DNA of 64,000 nucleotides from Chlorops oryzae (GCA_020466095.1 CM035808.1:3170190-3234189), one strand, 5' to 3'. Counted from the stretch's first letter, positions 47,265 to 59,886 are shown. Numbers and translations: made by a program. The notes: generated by a model not told the origin, from the letters alone.

Positions 47265-47929
47265 GTTGTATTATATTTCCACGTGCCAATAATTGACAGA
47301 AGCAGGCCTATTGCGTAGTTTGATCATCGATTCAACCTCAATTTTTTTTTTTTCAATTGAGGAAATGGGCATGATTATCTTATTAAATATCTATTCTTAA
47401 CTCAGTAAAAAACTTGAGTAATTTCACACGATTTCTCTTCTTACTTCCTTCAGGTTTTAACGGGTTTTAATATAAAATGTGGGTTGGAACTACCAATTTT
47501 ATTATTCAGGGAAAATCTACCACTTTTTATATAAATGACACTTTAAGAGTTATACGTCTTTGATTAGTCCAACTTTGAGAGGTCGCGCAGTTCCAGCTTT
47601 CAAATGTAGAGGTCCCGAGGAAGGTCTAGTACTCTAGGCTGTTTATTATCTGGAAATATGGTCACAATATTGTACCTGGCACACCTAAATAAGTAGGTCG
47701 ATTTGTTTGAAAAACTTTTTTTTTAGCAGGCCAGAAGACCACGGTCACTAAGACAAAATTTAATGGGATTTTCTGGACCATCCAGGCTCCGAAATAGCCC
47801 TTTCGACCCGGATGGTACATATTTGTTATGTACCACATAAAGTTAAAACTATTCGAAAGCGGGTTGGAAATTCTTAGGGGATGGTCAAGTACCCCGTCAG
47901 TGTCATCATAGGGGCAGCGAATATGCTAG

Positions 47930-48290
47930 ACTAGATCGGGCCCTTTGGACCATCAAAGAATCTCGTATGCTATCCGCTTCTGAATTTCCATTTCAATTTT
48001 AGCTGTGAGCGTAGAGACAATTTTTGAAAACCGCCCTTTTTTCATGCCCACTTTTCCAAATTTTCGGACTTTCAATTAAAAAACTTAAAATCAGCGAAAT
48101 TTTCAAATTTGATCAACAATATTTTTAGAGCAGTTTGTTAAAAGCTTTTTAGCAGACTTCAGTACTGGTCCGATCTGGCCCATTTTTGAAATTTTTCTTA
48201 CTCATATCTCGGTTTATTCGCATACCGATTTTCATCACTATAGTACAACTTCTTCGGTTAGAAATCTCATCTGGTTCTGAATGTACGCTA
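47930..48290 (+). repeat. repeat R, copy R1: diverged fragment
   Basis: Shares with R2 the order GAAAACCGCCC, CATGCCCACTTTTCC, TTTTTAGAGCAGTTTG, AGTACTGGTCCGATC and ATTTTTCTTACTCAT. Terminal sequences are absent. Confidence 0.6.
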
Positions 48291-48649
48291 AAATATCCTA
48301 TCGAATTAAAGTGCCTCTCTTTTTTTTTACCAGGAAGAAGAGATACATACTCAGGACAAGTAAAAAAAGTTAAATACTTCCACCAATTATCGATAGTTTC
48401 TTTGGAAAATTGGTTAAGAAAATTCTAAACCAGATCCTATAGTATGAGAAAATTACACCCTGTGCAGAAGAGTTATCTGTATACCGCCGCAAAATGGTTT
48501 GATGAAGGTCGCCCATCTTAAGCAAGCCCAAAATATCTCCTGGATAATGGACAGATTATTTGGACGACAATGAAATAAAAATCTACCTACTTAAAGGACA
48601 TGATGATAGTAGGAATTTTGGACTATATTTGAAGATTTATAAACGAATG

Positions 48650-49069
48650 TCTACCAGCAACGAAAGTAGCAGAAATAAAGGTTAGTGTTATGGAAACAAA
48701 GATGCTTCGCTGGATATCCGGACTCACTAGTCTTGATCATGTTCCAAACGTAGACATCCGTAGACGCTATGGAGTTGCGCTAATTATTGGGAAAATGCGA
48801 GAAGCAAGGATACGCTGGTATGGACACGTCCTGAGAGCAAATGAGGAGACTTTGGCAAAGAAAGGCTACGCACTGGAAATCCAAGGTTGCAGAAAACGGG
48901 GGCGTCCGAAACAGCGCTGGATGGACACAAGAAAATCGGACCTAGAGGCTGTAGGACTTACCTCGGATGATGCAACCGACAGAACAAAATGGAGAAACTG
49001 GTCGCGTTTTGCGGACCCCGGGTTAGACCGGGATAGTTAAACACGCAAGAAGAAGAAGAAGAAGAAGAT
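48650..49069 (+). pseudogene. RTE-like non-LTR retrotransposon 3' remnant with GAA tail
   Basis: The frame from about 48660 reads VAEIKVSVMETKMLRW, then RWYGHVLRANEETLAKKGY, KRGRPKQRWMDT and a stop at 49038-49040. ExxMLRW...RWYGHV...GRPxxRW is the standard C-terminal end of insect non-LTR reverse transcriptases. A (GAA)n tail follows at about 49047-49068, as in RTE-type elements that end in short tandem repeats. It is strongly 5'-truncated, so not functional. Confidence 0.85.
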
Positions 49070-49953
49070 TTGAAGATTTATAAAGCCCAATGCCAGAGAA
49101 AAAGGTGGAAATATCTTTTACTCTTTTGAGAACCTCCCAGAAACATCACGTGCTTTCAATTCGTTCGTACATTAGTCGTGGTTGTATTTTATTTTTTCGG
49201 AAAGCCAATGGAAACGCGATTATTCGAAAAAAATCTATTCAAATTTTCCGCACGCCACATTTTGGTAGTGGATAAATAATTTGAGGTGTCGCTACAAAAT
49301 GAAGTTATTAAGTTCCACTCACGGCATTTTCCCTGTCAACGATAGTCAACAAAATTGACAAATCAATCGCTTAAATGTCATTGCAGGTATTAATTTTAAT
49401 GTCGATTGTTATGAGGCGGACACAGGCCCACTGTGCAGTCGTCGTATTATCGTGAAATCGCAGCGAATTAAAAACAAATTACCAGACACGCTTAGGCGCA
49501 AACAATTCAGGCGTAAATAAATAAAATCAAATTTCATAAATTACTAACCGACGGACAGGCACACACAGAAACACATGATCGGTGTGTTTTTTTTCTACAT
49601 AGTGAGCTTTGAAAGGCCAAAAGATACGAGCATTGGTCGATGTTATTGATATCATCAATAATAGCTAAATGGACACATTATGAGTTTTTAATAAAGCCCA
49701 GAAAATAGGGAAAATTAATGAAAAATATAATCACGAAAAGAAGAAGAAGAAGAGAAATTTCATTTTGAAGGTTCAACTAATAAATATGACGACTTAATTA
49801 AAAATGCCCGAAATAATAACGAAATTTTAATTACAAAATTTCAGATCACAGATAAAAGAATGCAATCAAAAATTTTGAAAGCCATATGAAAGTGGATTTT
49901 TGCGCATGGAAATTATTTATGAAAATATATGAAAAATAAAAAATAATATTAGA
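49070..49953. other. non-coding sequence, nothing firm
   Basis: No gene recognised; (GAA)n at 49737-49754. Confidence 0.35.
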
Positions 49954-50803
49954 AACAAGTAAGGGTGTTATAGTCAGGCGAGCCTGACAATAGAATACCC
50001 GACACAGACACACAATAATTTTTAATATCAAGAGGTGTTTAAGGCCATAAGGGGCCCCATATGCCGACTTTTGTTAAATTTCTTTATGAAAACCGCCCCT
50101 TTTGCCACGCCCACTTTTCCATTTTTTTTTGGAATTCTAATCGGAGGCTTAGATATACGCTCAAATTCTAAGTTTCAATGGAATATCTCAAAAAAATCCG
50201 ATTTTGGGGCAGTTTTGAGATTTTTGTGACAGACCCTAGTACTGGAGGTACCCTTAATAATGGACCGATCTAGGAAATTTTTTGGGAGGATGTTTATGGC
50301 TACAAAGGAAGCATAAGTGCCAACTTTCGTTCAATTCCCATTTGAATTTCGGGTGTCGGAGGCAATTTTCGAAAAACGCCCTTCTGCCACGCCCACTTCA
50401 AATTTTTGGAAATCATATAACATGCCTTTAAACATGTTCAAATACCAAATTTCATCAAAATATCTTGAAAAACTCTGGTTTTAGAGCAGTTTTTGTGATT
50501 TTCGTAACAGACCCTAGTACTGGAGGTACCCCTAAAAATGGTCCGATCGGGTCCATTCTCGAAATTTTTCTTACTAATGTCCCCGTGAGCACGCATACCA
50601 AATTTCGTCAAGATAGCTCAACTCCTTCGATAAGAAAACTGTATACAGACATACAGACAGACGGAAATGTCTAAATCGAATCTCCTAATGACGCTGATCA
50701 TTTCTAAATACATATTCTATGGTCTATCTCGACTGGTTCTGGGTGTTACACACAACCACACAAACGCAATATACCCTCGACATAGAGGTGTCGGGTATAA
50801 AAA
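49954..50803 (+). repeat. repeat R, copy R2, with terminal ATACCCGACAC inverted repeats
   Basis: It starts at AACAAGTAAGGGTGTTATAG, contains the hairpin GTCAGGCGAGCCTGAC, then ATACCCGACAC (49996-50006). It ends GTGTCGGGTATAAAA, the inverse. Internally two related blocks repeat GCAGTTTT-GTGATTTT-ACAGACCCTAGTACTGG. A CATACAGACAGACGGA motif near the right end resembles widespread dipteran repeats I remember; superfamily not assigned. Confidence 0.7.
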
Positions 50804-51149
50804 TTACGTTTCGTATTTACCAAATCGAAACAAGGACAAAGTGCTTTATTTACTTTGCTTTATGCAATTAAATTTGGTTTCCATAATATAAATAATTTAT
50901 ATTTTTATTCAAATGGAGATCTCTGACTGTACTAAGCTTTCCATTAGAAATTAATTACTGAAAAACTAATATAAACTCTCGTATCTCTCGACCCTAAACT
51001 AAGCTGGAGATCGAATTTCGATATAGGTAAGATAATATGAATTGGATTGGAATAAACATACATATCTAGTGCAAAAAAACACCACCCAATTCATTAATTT
51101 GTGACGTACAGCTCAGTGTCTAATAAAAAACTTCTTAATAATTACATTA

Positions 51150-51318
51150 GGGGTATTCACAATGGCGTCGGAAAATATTAAATTCGGAAAATCGGAAATC
51201 TTTAACTGCTTAAAAAGTTGTGCAAGATGCAAAAAAAGTTTAAAAATTTTTTAAGAAGTCGCAAGAAGTCCGATTTTCCGACTTTCCAACGTTTTTAACA
51301 CGCCTTTGTGAATACCCC
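51150..51318. mobile_element. element G, copy G2
   Basis: GGGGTATTCACAA at the left, inverse GTGAATACCCC at the right, TA on both sides. 169 bp; inside, AATCGGAAA and TTCCGATTT-like parts pair with each other, so the whole element can fold. Confidence 0.8.
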
Positions 51319-51858
51319 TATTAGTAAAAAAGAACTTATCAAGAACAAGAGAAAAGTCCAATCAAGGACTTACTCGAAACTGGTTAAATCCGCTTATCAT
51401 TCTCAAAATAAGCAATCAGCTTTCAAGCTGTTGTATAAAATTTTCACAGATTTCAACCCTTATAAATTATAGTAGGAACCTCAAGAAGTGTCTGCCATTG
51501 AGTTTTTCCATAAAAAAAAATTTTATTTTAAGTTCTCAAAAAGACACCCATTCTGCTATCACGTTTTCGGAGTCAATTTTGGTTTGGTTTTTAGCTTGGT
51601 TTGGTAACTTCACGCCCAAAGTTCCTTCATAAGAATATGTAATCCCCATTTCACCTACGGCAGGTGAAATAGTATACATAGCGTTAATAAGGACTTTGCT
51701 ACTATACCATAAGCTGGCTCTTAGACTACCAGCTATGAGACATCTTGTCCAAGTATTCCCGGATAGCGTTCAAAGTTTTCAAATTTTGACGGCGTCGCCG
51801 CCATGTGAAGCCGTTTTGGGTGCGATTGCCCAAAAATAGATACCGGAGCATGTTAGTA

Positions 51859-54018
51859 CACCCAAAAAAAAGTTTACCTGAAACCATGGTAAAATGAACT
51901 CAATTTATAGGAAATTGATCATGATATGGCGCCATAGAAAAGCATACTCAAATTGAAACCAAGTTTTTCCTTAAATAGAGGAAAAAAATTTCTTTCATCT
52001 GAATTCATTTGGAATTGAAATAAGTCCATATTTCCTCAAATGGAATAAGTAGTTATCGATTATTTCTTCAAAACGAGTTAAAATTTCTTCAAAATGAATA
52101 AAAATTTCCTAAAATTGTGTACAAATTATTTCAAAATGAGTAAGAATTTCCAAAAAATGAGTAAACATTTCCTAAAACTTAGTAAAATTTTCTTAAAAAT
52201 GAGTAAAAACTTTCCTAAAAATGAGTACAAATTTCCTTAAAATGAGTAAGAATTTCCTCAAAATAAGTAAAATTTTCCTAAAAATTATGAAACATTTCCA
52301 CAAAACAAGTAAAATTTTCCTGAAAATGAGTAAACATTTCCTAAAAATAAGTAAAATTTTCCTCAAAAGGAATAAAATTTTCCTCAAATCGAGTAAAATT
52401 GTCCTCAAGATGAACACAAATTTCCTAAAAATGGGTAAAATTTTCCTCAAAATGAATACAAATTTCCTAAAAATGAATAACAATTTTGTGATATATTTCT
52501 TATCTTTCATGAAGAAAATTGTTCTTTATTGTATTATAAATCATTTTTTTTACATTTGTGGATTCTTAGTTATAAGATATATACAGGGTGCCCGGGAAAC
52601 TTTACGCATAATTTTAACATGCGATAGCTTATATCAAGGGAAGTTTTTTTTGTTGTTGCACCACTGGTACCGTTATTGAGTTGTAACACTTAAATGATGA
52701 TGCATTTTCCATAGAAAACGGAAATTAATTCGAAAATTTTTTAATCTTTTTAAAATATCTCAAATTAGATACAAAACTCCATAACTCCATAACGGTACCT
52801 TTTAAACCAGTGGTGCAAAAACAAAACCAAAATTTCCCTTGATACAGAATGATTCAGAATGTTGAAGAAAATGTCTCCTTTTAATTTACGCAGAAGCACT
52901 AAGAATTGCTGATCCTCCTCCGTTAATACAATGGCTTCGCGCATCGCGCTGTTTTCAAATACGTTAATATTGCAATTACTCGTTTCCGAAATGTTTTGCG
53001 TAAAACTGCATAAAATATACAACAAAAAACACGCCGAAGCTAAATGTTCGAACCGATCAGACGCGCCACCATTCCTTTCGACAGCAACTACGCAACTGAA
53101 TTAAACTGAATACTGATGCCCACGCTTAAAAATTATGCTCCTTAAATTATTTTCAGGAAAATTATTCTTATTTTTAGGAAATGTTTGCTTATTTTGAATA
53201 AATTTTTATTCACTTTGAGGATATGTTTACTTATTTTGAGGAAATTGGTACTCTACTCATTTTGAAGAAATGTTACCTTAGTTTTAGGAAATGTTTCCCC
53301 GTTGTGAGGAAATGTTTCATCATTTTGAGGAAATGCTTCCTTGTTTTGAGGAAATGTTTCATCATTTTTAGGAAATGTTTACTTATTTTTAGGAAATTTT
53401 TCCTCATTTTGAGGAAATTGTTATTCTTTTTTAGAAACTCTTTATTCATTTTGAGGAAATGGTTACTCATTTTGAGGAAATTTTTACTTAGTTTTAGGAA
53501 ATGTTTACTCATTTTTGGGAACGTCTTATTCATTTTAAAGAAATTTTACTTATTTTTAGGAAATTTCTTTTCACATGGAAGAAAATTTTACTTGATTTAG
53601 GTAAATTCGTTTTCGATTGGAAGACGTTTTTACTCCATTTGAAAACGATACCTGAAATAAAGTAAAATTTTCATTTATATGGGTAAATTCGTTTTCATTT
53701 TCAGGAAAATACTGTACTGAATCGAAGTTAAAATTAACCTCTACAAAAGCATTATTTCTTACAAATAAAAACGTTTTTCATCCATATCAAAAGAAACTGC
53801 CCTCAATTTCATGTATTTTAACATACTCAATCCAAGGAAAAAGTTGAACTTGTTTTGAGTCCGTCCTAATTTCGAGCTAACTTGAAATAAGTACGGTTTT
53901 ACTACAACTGGGGAAAATTTCTCTGTTTGAAGGAAAATTTAACCAGATTTGCGGAAAATGCATTTACTTAAATTGAGGAATTTTTTACTCATTTTAGGGG
54001 CATACTTTTCGTTCAGTG
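51859..54018. mobile_element. element O: 2.16-kb foldback element built from 21-bp repeats
   Basis: Ends CACCCAAAAAAAAGT and the inverse of CACTGAACGAAAAGTA, TA on both sides. The left arm (about 52030-52490) is a tandem array of 21-bp units of the type AAAAATGAGTAAACATTTCCT. The right arm (about 53150-53720) is an array of the reverse-complement unit. Because 21 is divisible by three, both strands give open frames of seven-residue repeats (FLKMSKH, FRKCLLI); these are not genes. The central 650 bp includes CAGGGTGCCCGGGAAACTT, possibly a decayed second insertion. Confidence 0.8.
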
Positions 54019-54475
54019 TATAGTATAGTATATTAGGCCTATTAAGGCATGACGTTCAAATCTCCCACTCACCCAAAACATCCGCGCCTATTGTTATAAA
54101 TTGGGAAAAACTGAGTCCTAGATTCAGTCCTAGATTCAGGGGCTTTGACTAGGGGTCAAAGGGCCCACCGGGTATTTGAAAAATATGGCCCTGTTACCTA
54201 AGAAAAAAAGAAAACCTAACAGCTTAAAATCACAGCACGCTGGGGGCCCACCGGGCATTTGCCCGGTTGCCCGTAGGCCCAGTCCGCCCCTGCCTGGATT
54301 TGGCAAGAAATCATGTTGTACCTAAAATTCCTTCCTTATTTCTCTGATACATTTTTTCTCTCAAAAACGAAGATATTACTTAGAAAATGAATCGATTGAG
54401 ATTCTCGAACTACAACCAAAAGTCGATAAATTTTCGAGGGCTATAACAGCGGAATTTGAATGTAGTAAAAATCCT
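54019..54475. other. non-coding sequence
   Basis: Contains GGGGCCCACCGGGCATTTGC-like GC-rich text near 54140-54290; no feature assigned. Confidence 0.35.
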
Positions 54476-54617
54476 TAGGTTAGGTTAGTTTGGCTGACAC
54501 ACTTTGGGGAAACAAAGTTAAACAGAAACACAAACATCCACGACCTCAGCTGGGAGTCGCATCCAGGGCCTCTCGGTTTGTAAATTGGCATCTCAGCCAA
54601 CTACGGCACAGAGGTCA
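54476..54617 (-). mobile_element. SINE M, copy M2
   Basis: On the - strand it opens CCTCTGTGCCGTAGTTGGC, continues through a B-box-like GGATGCGACTCCC and TGAGGTCGTGGATGTTTGTG, and ends CTAACCTAACC, as M3 does. Confidence 0.78.
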
Positions 54618-54634
54618 ACAGGATAAACCCTTAA

Positions 54635-55371
54635 GGGGGTCTTCTCACTGAGCAACTTTTTTTTTCGACTTTTTTTTTTTTTTTTGCATTTATTTATAGC
54701 TTGGGTAGTTGTGAATATGCCCCTAAAAGGATTTTTTGAAATTCGAAATAGTTTAGAGGATATAGCCTTCTTTGTCGAGCAAGATCTGCGCTAAAACGAG
54801 TAATTTTTGCGTTGCTTCAAACTTTAAACGCGTTTATCTCGAAACCACGTTTTTCGAACTGGCGGCCATGATATCTCCAGTTCAACTGAACCGATTTTCA
54901 TGAAACAAAGTGGAATCGACGCAGAATTGTCACCATTCTCGGGTGAACCTCGACCATAATTTTAAAAATTTTTTACTATATTTTTTTTTACACTAAACTA
55001 CAAAAAAAGCCCGAAATTGAAATTTTTTTTGAATGGCCGCCATTTTGTCAAAAAAAAAATCACAAAATTAAGCTTGAGGTTCACCCGAGAATTACATCTA
55101 TACTGATTATAACCCCGTTTTTTTTCCATTTCGGACCCTCCGGAGACCCGGAATCGTGGCCGCCGTGACGGCACCTTTTTTTTTCACCACCAACTTTGAA
55201 GTCTCATTAATTTTTGAACAGCCCACGTATCGAGGCAAAAAAAATTTTTTTTATTTACTTTGAACCTTTTGTAATACAATAAATAAAAATTATTCAATTA
55301 TTCTTTGCGTTTTCAAATAAGAATTTTTTTAAAAAGGGTCCAAAAAACGGGTTTTCAATGAGAAGACCCCC
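54635..55371 (+). mobile_element. element C, copy C3
   Basis: Complete 737-bp copy with GGGGGTCTTCTCACTGAGC end, inverse at the right, TTAA on both sides (54631-54634, 55372-55375). Confidence 0.9.
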
Positions 55372-55375
55372 TTAA

Positions 55376-57324
55376 CGTTTGTATATCTTCATATCTATTA
55401 AAGGTAAAAATAACTAGAATAAAATAATAGGTTCCTTATTAAGTAGTTATTCTTTAAATTCCAAAATCTCTGAAACGTAACAATCGCTCTTCACATGAGC
55501 ATCCATTTCGTTAAGTAAAAACAAAAAAAAAAAGAGAACAAAAAAAACTCCCCACTTTAAAATGTCATAATAATTTGAAACTCATAAAACTTGGGCGATA
55601 ATCACTGCTAACTCCTCATAAAAAAAAAACCCATAAATACTGAGTCCAAACATTCTATGCCCGGAGACGATAAGCCTTTCTCGAGATAACGTTCACTTGC
55701 TCCCAATCCCAAGACACATTTCATCTGAAGTCCCCCCGGTTGTACATATATAAAGTATGACCACTGTGCTCCATCGAGCATGGAGCATATTGCCATAAAT
55801 TATATTCCAATTAATCCAATTAGTTCTGCTGTAATTGTTAAAAATAATGAGCGACAAAACGTCTTGAATGAGAGAGAATCTCATGAATGCATTGATTCAC
55901 ACATGACATCGAAACGATAAGGGAGCGCGCCTTTGACTTGTTCCAATGAATCGGAATCGGAATCGGAATTTTGTCTTGGCGACGACGACGATGACGACGA
56001 CGTAGGCTCCCCGGGGACCGATAAATCGAGGAAGAAATGAAATAACATAGATTTCCCTGTGAACCGAATCGACTTTTCCACAAACAAAAACAAAATTTTT
56101 CCTCTAATAAGATAATTTCGAGAATCGATTTATGGAAAAATTGAATCGTTATACGAAAAATGATTGGCATTCGGTTGCGGTCGGTGTATGATGATGGATC
56201 AGGAAATGGAGTTCATTGGGGTCTTTGAAATTATTTTTTTCCCCTCTTCTTGCCGATCAAAGAAATAAGGAAATGAGTATTAATTTGAGAGGAAAATTAA
56301 TTTCAATCTTTGACTCCTTTCGACGAAATATAGAGAAAAATGGACACAACGCTTCAAAGGATATTCTTACAGTCGGAATTTTCTTACGCAATGCATTCGC
56401 AATCCACTGACCAAAATTACTTTTTATGTATGTTCATATGTATATATATGTATATATATTTATATGTATATAGTATGCACTCACCATTGTGTGCCTTCCC
56501 ACATTTGTGAAGCATATGCGCTCATAAATCGCATTCCCAATTCGTTTTGAAGCATGCAATTTTTATGGGCGAAAAAATTTATTGACCATCCGTCAGTGTT
56601 CGGCGTCGGAAAGGAGAGCAGCGGATGCGAAATCGGAAATCGAAAATCGGAATTTCGAAAATGGCAACTGCACATGTCATAACGCGTAATAGCCAAAAAT
56701 TCTGACAGGCAATAAGCCAATCGGTTCGTTGCTCATATTTCTGTCCATTCGATTCCATTCCAATCGAAGATTGCATGCGATTTCAAAATGGGCACCATTT
56801 GTTCGAAAGGACATGAGCGGTGAGCATCGGAATCTTCTTGCCGTAATGGTGCAATCATATAAATACGTTCGCTCGTTATCAAATGGCTATCGCATGCAAA
56901 ATGGACACGTCATGAATTCGCTGCCATTCCGCTTCTGAATGTCTTTTTATTTTTTCTGCGACGCTTTCAAATCGAGCTTTTTGATTTATCCTCGAATATC
57001 CTCTGCAAGCGAATAGAAATGATTATTCAAAGCTGAGAAATCATTAAAAATTAAAGAGCAAAAAAAATTATAAGAGGAGAGCAGGCAAAGGTTTTAAAAA
57101 TTTATGCTGTTAAATTGTAAAATATTTCGAGGCAGCAAGGGGATGAAAGGGATTTGAAAATGATGCGAAAACTTTTATTTGGAAGCGAGTAGGAGAGGAG
57201 GAAGGAGTTTATGAGAATTTGACATTAGGAGTATTGAATTCAGACCTGTTAAATCCCAATTAAGATCAATAAATATTATAATCCTTATTTCTATTTGATT
57301 TTCTTTGAACGTTTTCGATTATTA
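55376..57324. other. repeat-poor non-coding block, possible regulatory DNA
   Basis: A GAC/GAT microsatellite at 55980-56002 and TA-rich run at 56428-56475. The sequence at 55900-56960 has mixed composition and no match elsewhere in the window. Open frames overlap and lack domains. Confidence 0.35.
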
Positions 57325-57704
57325 CCCTGCTGGAAATATCAATAGTGAATCTATACTCTTTCTCTATTGACTGCGTCAACAGTACTACTGACCAGTTGTA
57401 CCCGTCGCAATGCTTTGCGTTATTGACATTTAACATTGAGTTGTCATTGAATGTCAACAGTAGACCGAAAAACTATTCACGAACTATTCATGTCGGTACT
57501 ATTATGTAGACAATAAGGAGTACTCTTTCGCTTTCTAAGGAGACATGTTGTTGACATGGTCAATAGAGATTAACTATACCTCTTGACAGTTCAGTTTCTC
57601 TAATGACACCGCCTATAAATACTGTTGACGTTGGAACTAGTTCTCTTGTCTATATTGAAGTTATTATAGACATGGGGTCATATGGCGATAGGCTTCCTGC
57701 AGGG
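57325..57704 (-). mobile_element. element L, copy L3 (inverted)
   Basis: CCCTGCTGGAA at the left, TTCCTGCAGGG at the right, TA on both sides. 380 bp; matches L1 read on the - strand. Confidence 0.82.
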
Positions 57705-58410
57705 TAGTCATCAGAGTTGCCAAAAAATCTCAATATAATCGGGATTATTTCAGATGAATAAAAAAATCTAAATTATTAAAAAGAATTATCAATTAATTTA
57801 ATTCAAATTTTTTAATTTATTTTATTGATTATAATCTTATAAGTCTAAAACTTTAAATCAAAAACAATTAAAAATAAATTAAAATCAACTAGGATTATTT
57901 TTTGATAGTTTTTAGTTTCATTTTGAATTAATTTAAACATGATTTCAATTTGATTTTTTATAGTCCGAAATAATCGCGATTATTCTACGATTATTTGGCA
58001 GTTTTTGGGACCCAAAAAAGTAATTTTATTCATTATGAATTAATAAAATTATCATTACTAAATAGGACAGGTCGAACCGGGCACGAAGACAGAAGGGTTT
58101 TAGGGCAAAAATTCCCTAAAAACGACGAAAAATCCATTTTAAAAAAATGGAATAATGCTGATAAGGTTTCCAATTCATTCCCCTAAAAAATGTCCTTGAA
58201 GTCTTTGATTTTTGATTTAAAACTCATTAAAAATCTCTCATATTAAGATGTTTCTTTTTTTTAATCAATTAAAAATTCAATCAAAAAATATTATTTTAAA
58301 TGAAAGATTTTGAGAATATTTTTCCGATTCAATAAAATTGATATTTTAATGGCCTTTTTTTCCTTTTTAATCCATTTTTTCTTGCTGTCAATTTTAGGCC
58401 GTTTTTGAAG
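57705..58410. other. AT-rich non-coding sequence
   Basis: Very AT-rich with ATTTTAAT-like motifs; nothing recognised. Confidence 0.35.
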
Positions 58411-58588
58411 GCCTCCATGGCGTAGTTAATTGAGATGTCTAACGGACAATGCAAGAGGCTCCGGGTTCGACTCCCAGATCTGTCGTGGATATTTGTGTTG
58501 CCTAAATTTCCCTTGTGGTATCACAACCGGCCGATGTAAGGCCGAATGTGTGTTACCCTTCATGGTGGCAGCTACACTAACCTAACCT
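58411..58588 (+). mobile_element. SINE M, copy M3 (best preserved)
   Basis: A-box-like TGGCGTAGTTAATTGAGATG (58418-58437) and a B box GGTTCGACTCC (58464-58474) that fits the consensus exactly. A tRNA-unrelated body follows with TTGTGGTATCACAACCGG and a 3' end ACACTAACCTAACC. About 178 bp, no open frame: tRNA-derived SINE. Confidence 0.8.
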
Positions 58589-58710
58589 AGGGATTTTTAC
58601 CCGACCATTACTAATAACTTTATTCCTTTTGTAGAACCCTGTCTCAAAAAATAACCTGGTTGCGGGCTTGGGTCAAAGCATTGCAATGTCGTAACCAAAG
58701 TAATTAACTA

Positions 58711-59240
58711 CACAGAAAAAAAAATCAACCAGAAAACTGGTTAAATCAAAAAGGAAAACCGGCTTCAACAAGGAATATTTTTAGCTTAACAATTTTTCTT
58801 GTAGGAAAAAATAAAGATTTTCCTTTTGAATCAAACATATTTCAGATTGAATTGACATGATAATTTTCAAAAATGGATTTAAATTTAAATTGTTGAACCA
58901 ACCACCAGTGCTCGGACTTGAAAATTTTTAAAGGTGGTAGATGTTTAAAGAAGAAGTGGTAGATTTTTATAAAAAGTGGTAGATTTTTATAAAAAGTGGT
59001 AGATTTTTATAAAAAGTGGTAGATTTAAAATTTGTTTAAAATGGTTATACAATATATAACATCTGATCATGTAGAAAATTGGGAAACGTAATTGTTTTTA
59101 TTTTATTTCCTTTCAAATCAATCAAAAATCTTGTTGACTCAATCATTTTTCTTTTGAAATTTTCGTTCTGCTCGAAAATCAAATGGACTGTGAATAACAA
59201 TGCGTCCTTTTAAAAAAATCATGGTTAAGTTCGCTCAGTG
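58711..59240 (+). mobile_element. element D, copy D4, with a partial E inside
   Basis: Starts CACAGAAAAAA after TA, ends GCTCAGTG before TA. Element E4 begins at the same D position as E2 in D2. A deletion then removes the rest of E and the middle of D. Confidence 0.83.
58906..59100 (+). mobile_element. element E, copy E4: left half only
   Basis: CAGTGCTCGGACTT terminus, four GTGGTAGATTTTTATAAAAA units, then a match to E1 up to AATTGTTTTTA where D sequence resumes. Confidence 0.82.
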
Positions 59241-59886
59241 TACTAAAGTTATCTACAAGGAAAGAGTGTTTAGCTCTCAATCTTCTAATTGTATCACCAG
59301 AAATAAATCATTTAAGTATTTAAGTAGACTTCAAAATGATTTCTTATACCACTGACCTCATTTGAAAGCCATAGAAATTGTGATAAGGCCCAGAATTTTC
59401 ATTCGTTCTTATAAAGAAAAGTAAATTCAAAGGAAGAAAAGGAGTTCCTTTTAAAATAAAACAAAACAATTCTTGACAGCAATTATTGTATATAGAAAAA
59501 CTATAATTTCTACTTAATCCGTTGTTCCTCATTATCACAGATAAGTTAAAAAAAAAAATCACCAAATCAACACATTCCATGGATGGACAGATGCCAAGGA
59601 CCAGATCCATCATTTTAATCATTCGAATCACGTGAATGCGCTGCGCTTTTGTGAAGAGAGAAATTTTTTCCCCCTACTTTATTGCACTAATAAATTGTTA
59701 TACATTAATAACAATAAAAAGAGATAATCTCCGTATAACAATTCTTACATGGGTCATACAGACTACTCCCCTCATTACATTACAACACATAAGAATCCCT
59801 TCAGTTTCATTCATATCCTTACGAACAGCATTTTCAATTTTTGACATCCTTCAGCGCAACGAGAAATACTCGTACTAGTAAAGCTT
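59241..59886. other. non-coding sequence
   Basis: Nothing recognised; open frames at 59344-59878 have no domain. Confidence 0.35.

Noticed and set aside
52193..53600. Frames with repeats of seven residues (FLKMSKH or FRKCLLI types) that look like a repeat protein
   Set aside because: They are translations of the 21-bp arrays of foldback element O, open on both strands because 21 is a multiple of three.
28240..54617. Association of SINE M with element C (M1 next to C4, M2 next to C3)
   Set aside because: The relative orientations differ and the spacing is not constant, so chance in a repeat-rich locus is enough.
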